DNA from: Aeromonas finlandensis
GTDB taxonomy: Bacteria > Pseudomonadota > Gammaproteobacteria > Enterobacterales > Aeromonadaceae
DNA: 64,000 bases
Direction of reading: 5' to 3'
Assembly: GCF_000764645.1 (NCBI RefSeq)
Contig: NZ_JRGK01000031.1
Location: forward strand, 56,339-120,338
Shown: positions 52,201 through 60,916 of the stretch, piece by piece
Numbering within the stretch: the stretch's first letter is position 1
How the letters are laid out: every line of letters begins with the position of its first letter
The notes under the pieces: generated by a model
The model's input: only the letters and a program-made list of their open reading frames with translations
The model's database searches: none
What the model was told of the DNA's origin: nothing
Program-made: the position numbers and the translations under genes

Positions 52201-54096
52201 CTAGATGATGGCAAGGTTGCCCTTCTCTTCCAGCCACTCGCGGCGATCACCCGCCCGCTTCTTGGCCAGCAGCATGTCCATCAGCTGCAGGGTCTCATCC
52301 CCCTCGGCCTCTGGCCCCATGGTGAGCTGCACCAGACGGCGGGTGTTGGGATCCATGGTGGTTTCCCGCAGCTGTTTCGGGTTCATCTCACCCAGACCCT
52401 TGAATCGGGTCACCATCACCTTGCCCTTCTTCTTCTCGGCCTCGACCCGCTGCAGCACGCCGTTCTTCTCGTCCTCGTCGAGGGCGTAGTAGACCTCTTT
52501 ACCGATATCGATCCGGTAGAGGGGCGGCATGGCGACATAGACGTGGCCCTTGTTGACCAGGGTGCGGAAGTGCCTCACAAACAGGGCGCAGAGCAGGGTG
52601 GCGATGTGCAGACCGTCCGAGTCCGCATCCGCGAGGATGCACACCTTGCCGTAGCGCAAGCCGCTGAGATCCTCGGAGTCGGGATCGAGCCCGATGGCCA
52701 CCGAGATATCGTGCACTTCCTGCGAGGCGAGCACCTGACCGGCCTCCACTTCCCAGGTGTTCAGGATCTTGCCGCGCAGCGGCATGATGGCCTGAAACTC
52801 GCGATCCCGCGCCTGCTTGGCACTGCCGCCCGCGGAGTCACCCTCCACCAGGAACAGCTCACCCTGCATGGGGTCGGCGCAGTTACAGTCGGTCAGCTTG
52901 CCGGGCAGCGCCGGGCCCTGGGTAATCTTCTTGCGCACCACTGTCTTGGCGGCGCGCAGTCGGCGCTGGGCGCTGCTGATACAGATCTCGGCGATCTGCT
53001 CCGCCAGCTCGGTGTTGCTGTTCAAGTAAAGGCTGAAGGCATCCTTCACCACGCCGGAGACAAACGCCGAGCTCTGACGGGAGGAGAGCCGCTCCTTGGT
53101 CTGACCGGCAAACTGCGGGTCCTGCATCTTGATGGAGAGGATGTAGGCGCAGCGATCCCAGATATCTTCCGGGGTCAGCTTGACCCCCCGCGGCAGCAGG
53201 TTGCGGAACTCGCAGAACTCGCGCATGGCGTCGAGCAGCCCCTGACGCAGACCGTTGACGTGAGTACCGCCCTGCGCGGTGGGGATCAGGTTCACATAGG
53301 ATTCGGCGAGGCATTCGCCCCCTTCCGGCAGCCAGCAGAGCGCCCAGTCCACGGCGGACTGTTCGGTGCTGAAGGCACCGATAAAGGGCTGCTCCGGCAG
53401 GCAGGTGAACTGCTTGACCGCATCGACCAGATAATCCTTGAGGCCATCTTCGTAGCACCACTCCAGCTTGATGCCGGTGTTCTTGTCGAGGAACTTGATG
53501 GTGAGGCCAGGGCAGAGTACCGCTTTCGCTTTCAGCAGGTGCTCCAGCTTGGTGACCGAGAAGCGGGGCGAGTCGAAGTAGCTCGCCTGCGGCCAGAAGC
53601 GCACCCGGGTACCGGTGTTGCGGCGGCCGCAGGTGCCGGTGATGGTCAGCTCCTGCACCTTCTCGCCACGCTCGAAGGCGATGTCATAGACCTGGCCGTC
53701 GCGACGCACCGTCACCTCGACCCGATCGGAGAGGGCGTTCACCACCGAAATACCCACCCCGTGCAGACCGCCGGAGAACTGGTAGTTCTTGTTGGAGAAT
53801 TTGCCGCCCGCGTGCAGCTTGCAGAGGATCAGCTCCACACCGCACACCCCTTCCTCCGGGTGGATATCGACCGGCATGCCGCGGCCGTCATCGATCACCT
53901 CGAGGGACTGGTCTTCATACAGGGTCACCTCCAGGGTACGGGCGTGGCCCGCCAGCGCTTCGTCGACGCTGTTGTCGATGACCTCCTGGCCGAGGTGATT
54001 GGGCCGGGTGGTGTCGGTGTACATGCCGGGGCGACGACGCACCGGTTCAAGGCCATTGAGGACCTCAATGGCATCCGCATTATATTGAGTGGACAT
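52201..54096 (-). CDS. parE: DNA topoisomerase IV subunit B (ParE)
   Basis: A 631-residue GHKL ATPase subunit (E. coli 630). The N-terminus MSTQYNADAIEVLNGLEPVR is followed by the ATP-lid region GLHGVGISVVNALS and the ATPase motif VDEAL; the TOPRIM region has LVEGDSAGGSAKQARDREFQ and ADADSDGLHI. The start at 54096 was chosen because it begins at the family N-terminus with AAGG six bases upstream; the frame itself extends much further. Together with parC it makes topoisomerase IV. Confidence 0.95.
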   Translation of the reverse strand: MSTQYNADAIEVLNGLEPVRRRPGMYTDTTRPNHLGQEVIDNSVDEALAGHARTLEVTLYEDQSLEVIDDGRGMPVDIHPEEGVCGVELILCKLHAGGKFSNKNYQFSGGLHGVGISVVNALSDRVEVTVRRDGQVYDIAFERGEKVQELTITGTCGRRNTGTRVRFWPQASYFDSPRFSVTKLEHLLKAKAVLCPGLTIKFLDKNTGIKLEWCYEDGLKDYLVDAVKQFTCLPEQPFIGAFSTEQSAVDWALCWLPEGGECLAESYVNLIPTAQGGTHVNGLRQGLLDAMREFCEFRNLLPRGVKLTPEDIWDRCAYILSIKMQDPQFAGQTKERLSSRQSSAFVSGVVKDAFSLYLNSNTELAEQIAEICISSAQRRLRAAKTVVRKKITQGPALPGKLTDCNCADPMQGELFLVEGDSAGGSAKQARDREFQAIMPLRGKILNTWEVEAGQVLASQEVHDISVAIGLDPDSEDLSGLRYGKVCILADADSDGLHIATLLCALFVRHFRTLVNKGHVYVAMPPLYRIDIGKEVYYALDEDEKNGVLQRVEAEKKKGKVMVTRFKGLGEMNPKQLRETTMDPNTRRLVQLTMGPEAEGDETLQLMDMLLAKKRAGDRREWLEEKGNLAII

Positions 54097-54212
54097 GGAG
54101 GGCCTTGCGAATTGACGTTTGGGGAGAATCTTACTCGTTGGGAGGGTGTTGGACAAACCCGACGGCGGGAAAGGGTGATCCAGAGGGGGGCTGACCGCCC
54201 CCGAGTGGCCAA

Positions 54213-56222
54213 TCAGGTTGCGCCTGACTCCACCGGCAGCGCCTGCTGCAGCTGGGAGAGCGAACTGTGCAGCCGCCACACCATGCCCGCCAGCTCCCGC
54301 GCAGCGCTGTCGTTGTGGTCGGCCAGCCGCTGGCTGATGCGGGCCAGCTCCGCTAGCGTCTTGTCGAGGGAGGCGTGCTGCACACCGCCCTCGGTGAGTA
54401 TCCCCTTCAAACTGCGGATGCAGTTGTCCCGCACCAGATAGAGGGGCTGCTCGTCGCCCCGCCACTGGCGCAGTTGCCAGACGATATGGCTGCAGTTGAG
54501 CAGCACCACCCCCCAGCGCAGCACCCAGAGCCGGGCGGTCTGATCCTGACTCAGGCTGAGCTGGCTGATGCAGTGGTAGATACGCGACTCAAACTGGCTC
54601 TCGCTCTGCTGCGGCCGGGGCTCCAGCTGATCGATAAAATGGCGGCGCAGGGAGTGAATGATGCGACGACTCTTGCGCCGATCGGAGCTCGGTCGCAGCA
54701 ACTGGAACGCCAGCCCCGCCACCATCACCCCCAGCACCTGACCGATGCTGCCGTTGATGAACTGCTGGTAGTCGTAGCTGGGCGGATTGGTGATGGCGAG
54801 AAAGGAGCCGAGCAGCACGATCATCTGGCCCCAGAGACCCGCCTGCCGTACCTGCTGCTGTTTGCAAAGCTGCATGGTGAGCAGCGCCGGAAAGAGCAAG
54901 ATGCAGAAGATCCAGAAGTCGTCGATGCGGATCATCAGGCCAAACTTGACCGCAAAGCAGATGAGGCTCAGCAGCAGGATCGCCTTGAGCATGGTGTTGG
55001 CCCCCTGCGCCGGGGCCGGGGTCGCCGAGTAGAGCACGCAACAGATGGCGATCATGGTGAGTGCCGAGCCGCCCGCATCCCACTGACTGTTTATCCAGAA
55101 GGTGCAACCAAGCAATACGCAGAGGAAGGTACGCCCGCCGTTGTAGGCAGCCTCCAGCGTGTCGGTATGGCTGGTGAGGGAGGTGTGATGGAGCGGCGCC
55201 GGCCACTCCTGATCGTCATAGCGGGTCAACCGGTCAAGCCAGCGCTGGCACTCCAGATAGCTCCAGCAGAAGTGGCGCAACCGCAGCAAAAAGGTGCGCA
55301 GCCGATAATCATGCTCGCTGGTCGGCATCAGGGGCGCCAGCAACCTCGCAACCCGATACTTGTCGCACTCCGGCTTGCCGAGCTCGCAGATCAGGGTGGC
55401 GAGCAGCGCCTGAATACCCGCCGGTTGCTCCGGCCAGTTGTGCAGCATCCGCCGCTGGCTGGAGATCAGACTGATAAGCCGCAGTTGGCGGTGCAGCAGG
55501 AAGTTGAGCAGCTTGTTCTGGCGGCGCAGCCGGTGGTGACTCCAGACCGCCTGAATGCGCAGCACATTCATGGTGAGGATCTGGCCGATCAGCCCCTCGT
55601 GGGCGCTGCGCACATCGGGATTGGCCTCCCCCAGCCAGAGCAGCTGGGCATGCTCCAGCAGGCGGGTCTGACTCTTGCGCAGGGACTGGAGCAGGGTCTC
55701 GCTGTCGGAGGTGCTGGGCAGGATCATCATCATCAGACCGCCGCAGAGAATGCCGATGATCACCTCGCTCACCCGCGCCTGGGCGATGTCGAAGATGTGT
55801 TGCGGGTCGGTCACGTTGACACTGGAGAACGCGATGATAGCGGCGGTGTAGCCACCGAGGGCAAACGCGTAGGAGACGTTGTTCTGGTAGTGGTTGGAGA
55901 TGTAGGTGCACAGGCCCAGCCAGAGGGCGATGAGGAAGCTGAACAGCCAGGGATCGCTGATGCCAAGACCGGTGATCACCACCGCAGCCATCGCCCCCAT
56001 CAGGCTGCCAACCACCCGCCCCAGGCTTTTGCTGATGACCCCGCCCACGGTGGGAAAGCTCACCACGGCGGCCGAGCTCATCGCCCAGTAGGGGGAGTCG
56101 AGCTGCAGCACGAAGGCCAGCCAGAGCGACAGGCACATGGCCAGCGCGTTGCGCAGGGCATAGCGCCACTGACCGCCGTTGGCCTTGCCCCAGGGGGTCT
56201 GACGCCAGAGCGAATCGCTCAC
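54213..56222 (-). CDS. aaeB: FUSC-family membrane protein, AaeB-like efflux subunit
   Basis: A 669-residue inner-membrane protein with two sets of about five helices (near 25-170 and 370-520) around a large cytoplasmic region, the layout of AaeB/YccS. The AaeAB pump exports aromatic carboxylic acids. A GTG start lies one base after the aaeA stop. With aaeA and aaeX it forms a complete aaeXAB-like operon. No AaeR-type regulator gene adjoins it. Confidence 0.85.
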   Translation of the reverse strand: MSDSLWRQTPWGKANGGQWRYALRNALAMCLSLWLAFVLQLDSPYWAMSSAAVVSFPTVGGVISKSLGRVVGSLMGAMAAVVITGLGISDPWLFSFLIALWLGLCTYISNHYQNNVSYAFALGGYTAAIIAFSSVNVTDPQHIFDIAQARVSEVIIGILCGGLMMMILPSTSDSETLLQSLRKSQTRLLEHAQLLWLGEANPDVRSAHEGLIGQILTMNVLRIQAVWSHHRLRRQNKLLNFLLHRQLRLISLISSQRRMLHNWPEQPAGIQALLATLICELGKPECDKYRVARLLAPLMPTSEHDYRLRTFLLRLRHFCWSYLECQRWLDRLTRYDDQEWPAPLHHTSLTSHTDTLEAAYNGGRTFLCVLLGCTFWINSQWDAGGSALTMIAICCVLYSATPAPAQGANTMLKAILLLSLICFAVKFGLMIRIDDFWIFCILLFPALLTMQLCKQQQVRQAGLWGQMIVLLGSFLAITNPPSYDYQQFINGSIGQVLGVMVAGLAFQLLRPSSDRRKSRRIIHSLRRHFIDQLEPRPQQSESQFESRIYHCISQLSLSQDQTARLWVLRWGVVLLNCSHIVWQLRQWRGDEQPLYLVRDNCIRSLKGILTEGGVQHASLDKTLAELARISQRLADHNDSAARELAGMVWRLHSSLSQLQQALPVESGAT

Positions 56223-56223
56223 C

Positions 56224-57090
56224 CTACTCCCCTATGGTGATGGTGCAGGTGGTGCCCGCAATCAGCGCCAGCTCCGGCGGCACATCCAGCAGTTTGATCC
56301 GCACCGGCACCCGCTGGGCCAGCCGCACCCAGGGCACGTTCGGTTTGACGTCGAGCAGCAGGCCGTTGCCGCCATCAACGCTCTGGTCGTGAATGGCGCG
56401 CCCTATGCTCTCCACCTCGCCGCGCAACCGCTGCTCACCGCTGTAGAGCACCACTTCGGCCGGTTTGCCCGGCGCAATGTGGCCGAGCTTGGTCTCTTCA
56501 AAGTAACCCTGCACATAGAAGGAGTGAGTGTCCACCAGCGCCACCAGCGGCACACCGGCGCTGGCATAGTTGCCGACCCGGGTCTGCAGGTTGGTGATGT
56601 AACCGTCGGTGGAGGCGTGCACCCGGGTCTTGGCCAGCGACCACTCCGCCTTCTCCAGATTGGCCTGTGCCACCTGATAGGCGGCCTGCATCGCCTGGGC
56701 ATTGAGACGCGCCTCGTCCACCGTTTCGGCGGAGATGACGCTGCGCGACAGCCCGCTACGGCGGTTCGCCTCATGCTCTGCCTTGTCGAGATCCGATTTT
56801 GCCTTGGCGAGCGCCGCCCGGGCGTTATCGAGGGCGATGCGATAGGGCTCGGGGTCGAGCGTGAAGATCTCCTCCCCCGCCTTCACCAGCTGGTTGTCCT
56901 TCACCGCTATCTTGATGATCTTGCCCGACACCTCGGGGGTAATGCTGACCAGCTCGGCCCGCACCTTGCCATCCCGGGTCCAGGGTCCCTGCATGTAGTA
57001 GTTCCACAGCCACCAGCCCGCCGCCAGCGCCAGCGCGCAGACCAGCAAGGTGGAGAAGTATTTGAGGGTCGCGAGGGGTGATTTAGCCAT
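56224..57090 (-). CDS. aaeA: HlyD-family membrane fusion protein, AaeA-like
   Basis: A 288-residue periplasmic adaptor with an N-terminal anchor (about 8-26), a barrel-sandwich domain ([27 protein letters not shown]), a helical hairpin (about 75-150) and a beta-barrel domain ending TCTITIGE. It links the FUSC pump to an outer-membrane channel, plausibly TolC, encoded 4 kb away. Its start overlaps the aaeX stop by eight bases, supporting 57090 over the longer frame. Confidence 0.87.
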   Translation of the reverse strand: MAKSPLATLKYFSTLLVCALALAAGWWLWNYYMQGPWTRDGKVRAELVSITPEVSGKIIKIAVKDNQLVKAGEEIFTLDPEPYRIALDNARAALAKAKSDLDKAEHEANRRSGLSRSVISAETVDEARLNAQAMQAAYQVAQANLEKAEWSLAKTRVHASTDGYITNLQTRVGNYASAGVPLVALVDTHSFYVQGYFEETKLGHIAPGKPAEVVLYSGEQRLRGEVESIGRAIHDQSVDGGNGLLLDVKPNVPWVRLAQRVPVRIKLLDVPPELALIAGTTCTITIGE

Positions 57091-57304
57091 GAAGCAGTAT
57101 CCAGAGAGCGCCGCTGACGGCGAGGACAAAGAGGGAGAGATCCATCAGCAAGGGGTGCCAGACATCCCCGCTATAGAGCCAGTCGCGCAGCAGATGATGC
57201 ACCGGCAGCCAGCAGAGCAGACCGAGCAGCACTGCCTTGAACAGGGGCGGAAAGTAGAGAGAGGCGCCCAGTACCAGATCCGGCAGCGCTGAAGGGGTCG
57301 TCAC
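57083..57304 (-). CDS. aaeX: AaeX-like small membrane protein (DUF1656)
   Basis: A 73-residue protein with two hydrophobic segments (about 18-38 and 52-71), of the DUF1656 family found before aaeA. Its exact role in the efflux system is unclear. It overlaps aaeA by eight bases. Confidence 0.83.
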   Translation of the reverse strand: MTTPSALPDLVLGASLYFPPLFKAVLLGLLCWLPVHHLLRDWLYSGDVWHPLLMDLSLFVLAVSGALWILLHG

Positions 57305-57451
57305 AGGCGTGCTCCCTATTGGCAGAGAAGTTCAGATGGGTTCGGCCAGCAGCAGCGCCAACGCGCGGCGCAGCAGGCCAATCAAGGTTAACACAGCCAT
57401 CCCAACCGCTACAGGAGCAGATGGAACCGGTCAGCAATCAGTAGAAGGCGT

Positions 57452-58075
57452 TCAGTCAAACAGGGTATCGCGCCGCCCTTGCTGCAGATGGGCGTGAAGG
57501 ATGCGCATCTGGGATTCCACCACCCGATGGCGGGAGAGCGGGGGCAAGGCGTCGATGGGGAAGTAACCTGCCCCCTGTGTTTCGTCGGTCTCGCCCAGCA
57601 GCTGGCCACCGGTCACCTCACACAGGAAGAAGGCTTTGTGGGCGTGGGGCAGTTGGGGCGGATGGGGGTGCTTGAGCTTGTCGAACAGGGCCAGCAGTTG
57701 CACCGCCCGGCACTCGAGGCCGCTCTCCTCCTCCACTTCGCGCACCACGGCATCCGCTGGCGAGTCGCCGATATCGCACCAGCCACCGGGCAGGGTCCAG
57801 CAGCCGTCGCTGCGCTCCTGCACCAGCAGGATATGGCCCTCATCGTTTTGAATAAACGCCCGTACATCGAGCTTGGGGGTGGGATAACCGCGATCGAGGG
57901 CAATCCAGTCGCTAATGGCTTCCGGCGCCAGCTCGCTCTGGCTGGCAATCAGGGCCACAGTGGCCGCTCTGAGCGTCTCGAATCGACCGATATCGAAGGG
58001 GTCTTTGGAGTAGGTGAGGCCCGCTTGCGCCGTGGCCAGCACCTGTTCCAGAAAGGCGGCCAACGGCGGTTGCAT
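57452..58075 (-). CDS. NUDIX hydrolase
   Basis: A 207-residue protein with an N-terminal helical part and a NUDIX domain. The Nudix box reads GGWCDIGDSPADAVVREVEEESGL, close to the consensus Gx5Ex7REUxEExGU although the first Glu of the box is Asp. The ATG at 58075 lies two bases after the yqiA stop; the longer frame lacks a site. It belongs to the YjhB-like group; substrate unknown. It interrupts the yqiA-parE linkage seen in E. coli. Confidence 0.83.
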   Translation of the reverse strand: MQPPLAAFLEQVLATAQAGLTYSKDPFDIGRFETLRAATVALIASQSELAPEAISDWIALDRGYPTPKLDVRAFIQNDEGHILLVQERSDGCWTLPGGWCDIGDSPADAVVREVEEESGLECRAVQLLALFDKLKHPHPPQLPHAHKAFFLCEVTGGQLLGETDETQGAGYFPIDALPPLSRHRVVESQMRILHAHLQQGRRDTLFD

Positions 58076-58077
58076 GA

Positions 58078-58665
58078 TTAAAGCCCGAGGAAGCGGATGA
58101 TTTGGGCGGGATAGCGCTCGAACGCCACAAAGGCGTGGTCGCCACCGCACTCCAGCGAGAGACGGGCAAAGCGGTACTCGTCCAGCGCCTTACGATAGTC
58201 GAGCACCTCATCCCCCTGCTGTTGCAGGATCCAGTGTCGCTCGGGAGCGGTCACCGGCACTGCCAGCGCCCGCAGCTCGTCCATATGGGCAGGCAGCAGT
58301 TCGTACTGCTCCCCGGTATAGGGGTTGGTCTGGGGGCCGAGGTAGTCGCAAAGCAGCTCATGGGGGCGCACCGCCGGGTTGATCAGCGCCGCGCGGCAGC
58401 CGTACTGCTCGCTCACCCGGGTCGCCATAAAGCCGCCGAGGGAGCTGCCCACGGCACCGAGCTTGAATTCACTGCCATAACGACGCTGCAGATCGGCGAT
58501 GGTCTGCTCGATAGCCGCCCAAGCCGCCGCTGGCGTATTGGGCTGGGCCGGAATGATCACCTCGATGTCGGGCCGGTTGGCGGCCACCCAGGCAGCCATC
58601 TGCTGCGCCTTGGCGGAGCCTGGAGAGGAGTTGAAACCGTGCAGATAAAGGAGAACCGACTTCAT
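58078..58665 (-). CDS. yqiA: Esterase YqiA
   Basis: A 195-residue alpha/beta-hydrolase. LYLHGFNSSPGSAK forms the oxyanion region, the nucleophile serine lies in GSSLGG, and a late histidine in GGDHAF completes the triad. E. coli YqiA hydrolyses short acyl esters. It sits in the conserved order nudF-yqiB-cpdA-yqiA, as in E. coli. Confidence 0.9.
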   Translation of the reverse strand: MKSVLLYLHGFNSSPGSAKAQQMAAWVAANRPDIEVIIPAQPNTPAAAWAAIEQTIADLQRRYGSEFKLGAVGSSLGGFMATRVSEQYGCRAALINPAVRPHELLCDYLGPQTNPYTGEQYELLPAHMDELRALAVPVTAPERHWILQQQGDEVLDYRKALDEYRFARLSLECGGDHAFVAFERYPAQIIRFLGL

Positions 58666-58677
58666 GCGATGCCCTCC

Positions 58678-59502
58678 TCAATAACCGGTGGCGTCGGGGT
58701 CGGGCACAAACTGCCCCACCGGCAGGCGCCACACCTCGCTGGCCACCCGCCCATCCGGATAGAGGGTGAGATAGCGCCAGCCCGGGCCGGATTCATCCAG
58801 CGCGAAGCCATCGCAGAGCGGTTTGAACTGGATGCAGGTGGAGGGGCTGGCAATCAGCCGCACCCCGCGGTGCACCTCGTCAAACTCCTGATGAACGTGG
58901 CCGAACAGGATGGTCTTCTGCTGCGGATGACGGGCCAGCACGGCAAACAGATCATCGGCGTTCTTGAGATTGTGTTGATCCAGCCAGGCGCAGCCCACCG
59001 GCACCGCCTGATGGTGCAGGGCGATAAGGGCATGGCGATCAGGATATTGACGCAGGGCACGGTCAAGGGCGGCCAGCTGGTGATCGCCAATCATGCCGTG
59101 GGGTTTGCCGCGCACCTGGGTGTCGAGCAGGATCACCTGCCAGTGGTCGCCCACCAGCTGCTTGGATTCGCTGATCCCGGCGGCATGGAGATATTCAGTC
59201 ATCAGCGGGCTGTCATCGTGATTGCCGGGCAACCAGTAGATGGGGCGACCAAGGGGCGCCATCATGGAGGCGAAACGCTGATAGGACTCCGGACTGTGAT
59301 CCTGCGACAGATCGCCGGTCGCCAGAATCATCTCATAGGGGTGTTCGTTGGCCTGCACCTGTTCCAGCACGGCGGCCAGACTCTCTGCGGTGCGCACAGC
59401 CAACAGCCGCCCTTCGGCACTCGCGAAGAGGTGGGTGTCGGTAATTTGCAACAGGCGCACACTGCCGTCCTGCGCCTGGGGGAGCTCTGTTTCCAAAATC
59501 AC
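58678..59502 (-). CDS. cpdA: 3',5'-cyclic-AMP phosphodiesterase CpdA
   Basis: A 274-residue calcineurin-like metallophosphoesterase (E. coli 275). Metal ligands lie in DTHLF, GDLSQDH, GNHDDS, LHHQ and GHVHQE. It lowers cellular cAMP. A GTG at 59502, preceded by AAGAAG, matches the family N-terminus; an upstream ATG at 59550 would overlap yqiB and lacks a site. It is 12 bases before yqiA and directly after yqiB. Confidence 0.9.
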   Translation of the reverse strand: MILETELPQAQDGSVRLLQITDTHLFASAEGRLLAVRTAESLAAVLEQVQANEHPYEMILATGDLSQDHSPESYQRFASMMAPLGRPIYWLPGNHDDSPLMTEYLHAAGISESKQLVGDHWQVILLDTQVRGKPHGMIGDHQLAALDRALRQYPDRHALIALHHQAVPVGCAWLDQHNLKNADDLFAVLARHPQQKTILFGHVHQEFDEVHRGVRLIASPSTCIQFKPLCDGFALDESGPGWRYLTLYPDGRVASEVWRLPVGQFVPDPDATGY

Positions 59503-59518
59503 GCTTCTTTTTATTTGT

Positions 59519-59968
59519 TCAACTGGAGATATTGATCGGGCTGGTACCATGTCTGAGACAAAATTTTAGCCATTCAGCCAGAAACAGATTTACCTGCTCC
59601 TTTTCGTCCCTCTGGTGCATCTTTTTATTGGGATAATCATAACGTGGTTGCAAACGGGAAATCTGTTGCGCTGCACACACTTCCGCCATCCGCACATCAT
59701 GATACAAACGAATCTCTATTTGAGCCTGCAGATATTCGGGCAATTCCGGGTTGTGCTGACTCAGGATCACCTGGCTGGTGAAGCGACTCTCGCCAATGAT
59801 GGTGAGCTGAAACTGCAGATCGTTGCCGACCCGATAGCGACGCTCGGCCCCGACTTCCCCATCTGGCGGCAACAATTTCATCAGCGCCATGTAATTGACC
59901 TCACAGGTACGCTGCAAGGACATCAGATCAGGCACATAGCGCCTGCTCTGTTGCAGAGTCTGCGCCAC
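59519..59968 (-). CDS. yqiB: DUF1249 protein YqiB
   Basis: A protein of about 149 residues. The family pattern YVPDLMSLQRTCEVNYMALMKLLP and the C-terminal QPRYDYPNKKMHQRDEKEQ are seen. Function unknown. A GTG at 59968, one base after the nudF stop, gives the expected N-terminus; the longer frame runs through nudF. It lies in the nudF-yqiB-cpdA-yqiA run. Confidence 0.8.
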   Translation of the reverse strand: MAQTLQQSRRYVPDLMSLQRTCEVNYMALMKLLPPDGEVGAERRYRVGNDLQFQLTIIGESRFTSQVILSQHNPELPEYLQAQIEIRLYHDVRMAEVCAAQQISRLQPRYDYPNKKMHQRDEKEQVNLFLAEWLKFCLRHGTSPINISS

Positions 59969-59969
59969 C

Positions 59970-60611
59970 TCAGCGATCCGCCAGCCAGCGGGCGCGCAGC
60001 TCGCCGTGGTTGAGGGCCAACCACTGCAGGGCAATGACCGAGGCGGCGTTGTCGATGCGTCCCTCTTTGAGCCAGGCGTAGGCCTGCTCGCGGCTCACCA
60101 CGTGCACCCGGATATCCTCACCTTCGTCCGCCAGACCATGCAGCCCCTCGGCCTTGCTGGCATCCACCTCGCCCACATAGACCTCGATCCGCTCGGTGCT
60201 GCCGCCCGGGCTCACCAGATAGCTGATGGCATGCTCGCAACGGGCCACCTCGATCCCGGCCTCTTCCACCGCTTCGCGGCGTACCACTGCCTCGGCGGTC
60301 TCACCTTCATCAATGATGCCGGCCACCAGCTCCAGCAGCCAGGGGGTCGGGCAGGTCTCCATGGCGCCGATGCGGAACTGTTCCACCAGCACAATCTGGT
60401 CGCGCACCGGGTCGTAGGGCAGTAATGCGGCAGCATGGCCCCGCTCGAACAGCTCGCGCACGATGGGCTGGTTCCAGCCGCCCGCAAATAACCGATGCTG
60501 CAGACGATAGACATTCACCTTGAAGAAGCCGTTATATCCGGCTGATTTTTCAATGATTTTCACATCATCGGCGGCGTAATGCCGATCTTGCGGCAAGGGT
60601 TGCTGCGACAT
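59970..60611 (-). CDS. nudF: ADP-ribose pyrophosphatase NudF
   Basis: A 213-residue NUDIX enzyme that hydrolyses ADP-ribose. The Nudix box is in GIIDEGETAEAVVRREAVEE and AG, with the family's extended N-terminus (YNGFFKVNVYRLQHRLF). It leads the operon and is divergent from tolC, as in E. coli. The intergenic region carries a striking 18-base palindrome. Confidence 0.92.
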   Translation of the reverse strand: MSQQPLPQDRHYAADDVKIIEKSAGYNGFFKVNVYRLQHRLFAGGWNQPIVRELFERGHAAALLPYDPVRDQIVLVEQFRIGAMETCPTPWLLELVAGIIDEGETAEAVVRREAVEEAGIEVARCEHAISYLVSPGGSTERIEVYVGEVDASKAEGLHGLADEGEDIRVHVVSREQAYAWLKEGRIDNAASVIALQWLALNHGELRARWLADR

Positions 60612-60916
60612 CCGGGGCTCCCGTCAGCTTGACTTGTATCAGTTTGACCATAAAATCCGAGGAACATGAATGAACGTTCATTCACTCGGCGTACCATGGC
60701 AATGAGGGGTGGATTTTAGCAGCCACAGACCATTTGGCTAGGCGCTCGGGGAGAAAACTGCGTCTGGTTCTTGACGTTCCAGTCACCGGACCTGAGACTC
60801 TTAGCATTAATTTTTGCTTATAGTAGAGTGATTAAGCTGCAATCAAGCTTGGTCGGTGACAATATTTGCCCTCTCCAGCAACCAGTTTGGGTTACTACAT
60901 AAGGTTAAAACGATCT
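60612..60916. other. Divergent promoter region of nudF and tolC
   Basis: 305 bases without a gene. It carries the palindrome at 60667-60684 and, near tolC, a TATAGT that could be a -10 at about 60819. No good -35 is seen. A marbox-like site could not be assigned by eye. Confidence 0.45.
60667..60684. promoter_or_regulatory. Perfect 18-bp palindrome between nudF and tolC
   Basis: TGAATGAACGTTCATTCA is a perfect inverted repeat of TetR-operator type, 56 bases before the nudF ATG and 233 before the tolC ATG. Confidence 0.65.

Noticed and set aside
52111..54441. A 776-codon open frame on the plus strand opposite parE
   Set aside because: It runs exactly opposite a well-conserved gene; in GC-rich coding DNA the antisense frames stay open by codon bias. 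Its translation shows no family motif.
54097..54465. N-terminal extension of parE to 54465
   Set aside because: The extension overlaps the end of aaeB in another frame, has no homology to ParE and is preceded by no ribosome-binding site.
54375..56240. A 621-codon open frame opposite aaeB
   Set aside because: Antisense shadow; composition and lack of motif.
59503..59550. The longer cpdA start at ATG 59550
   Set aside because: It overlaps yqiB, has no ribosome-binding site and adds residues absent from the family; GTG 59502 aligns with E. coli.
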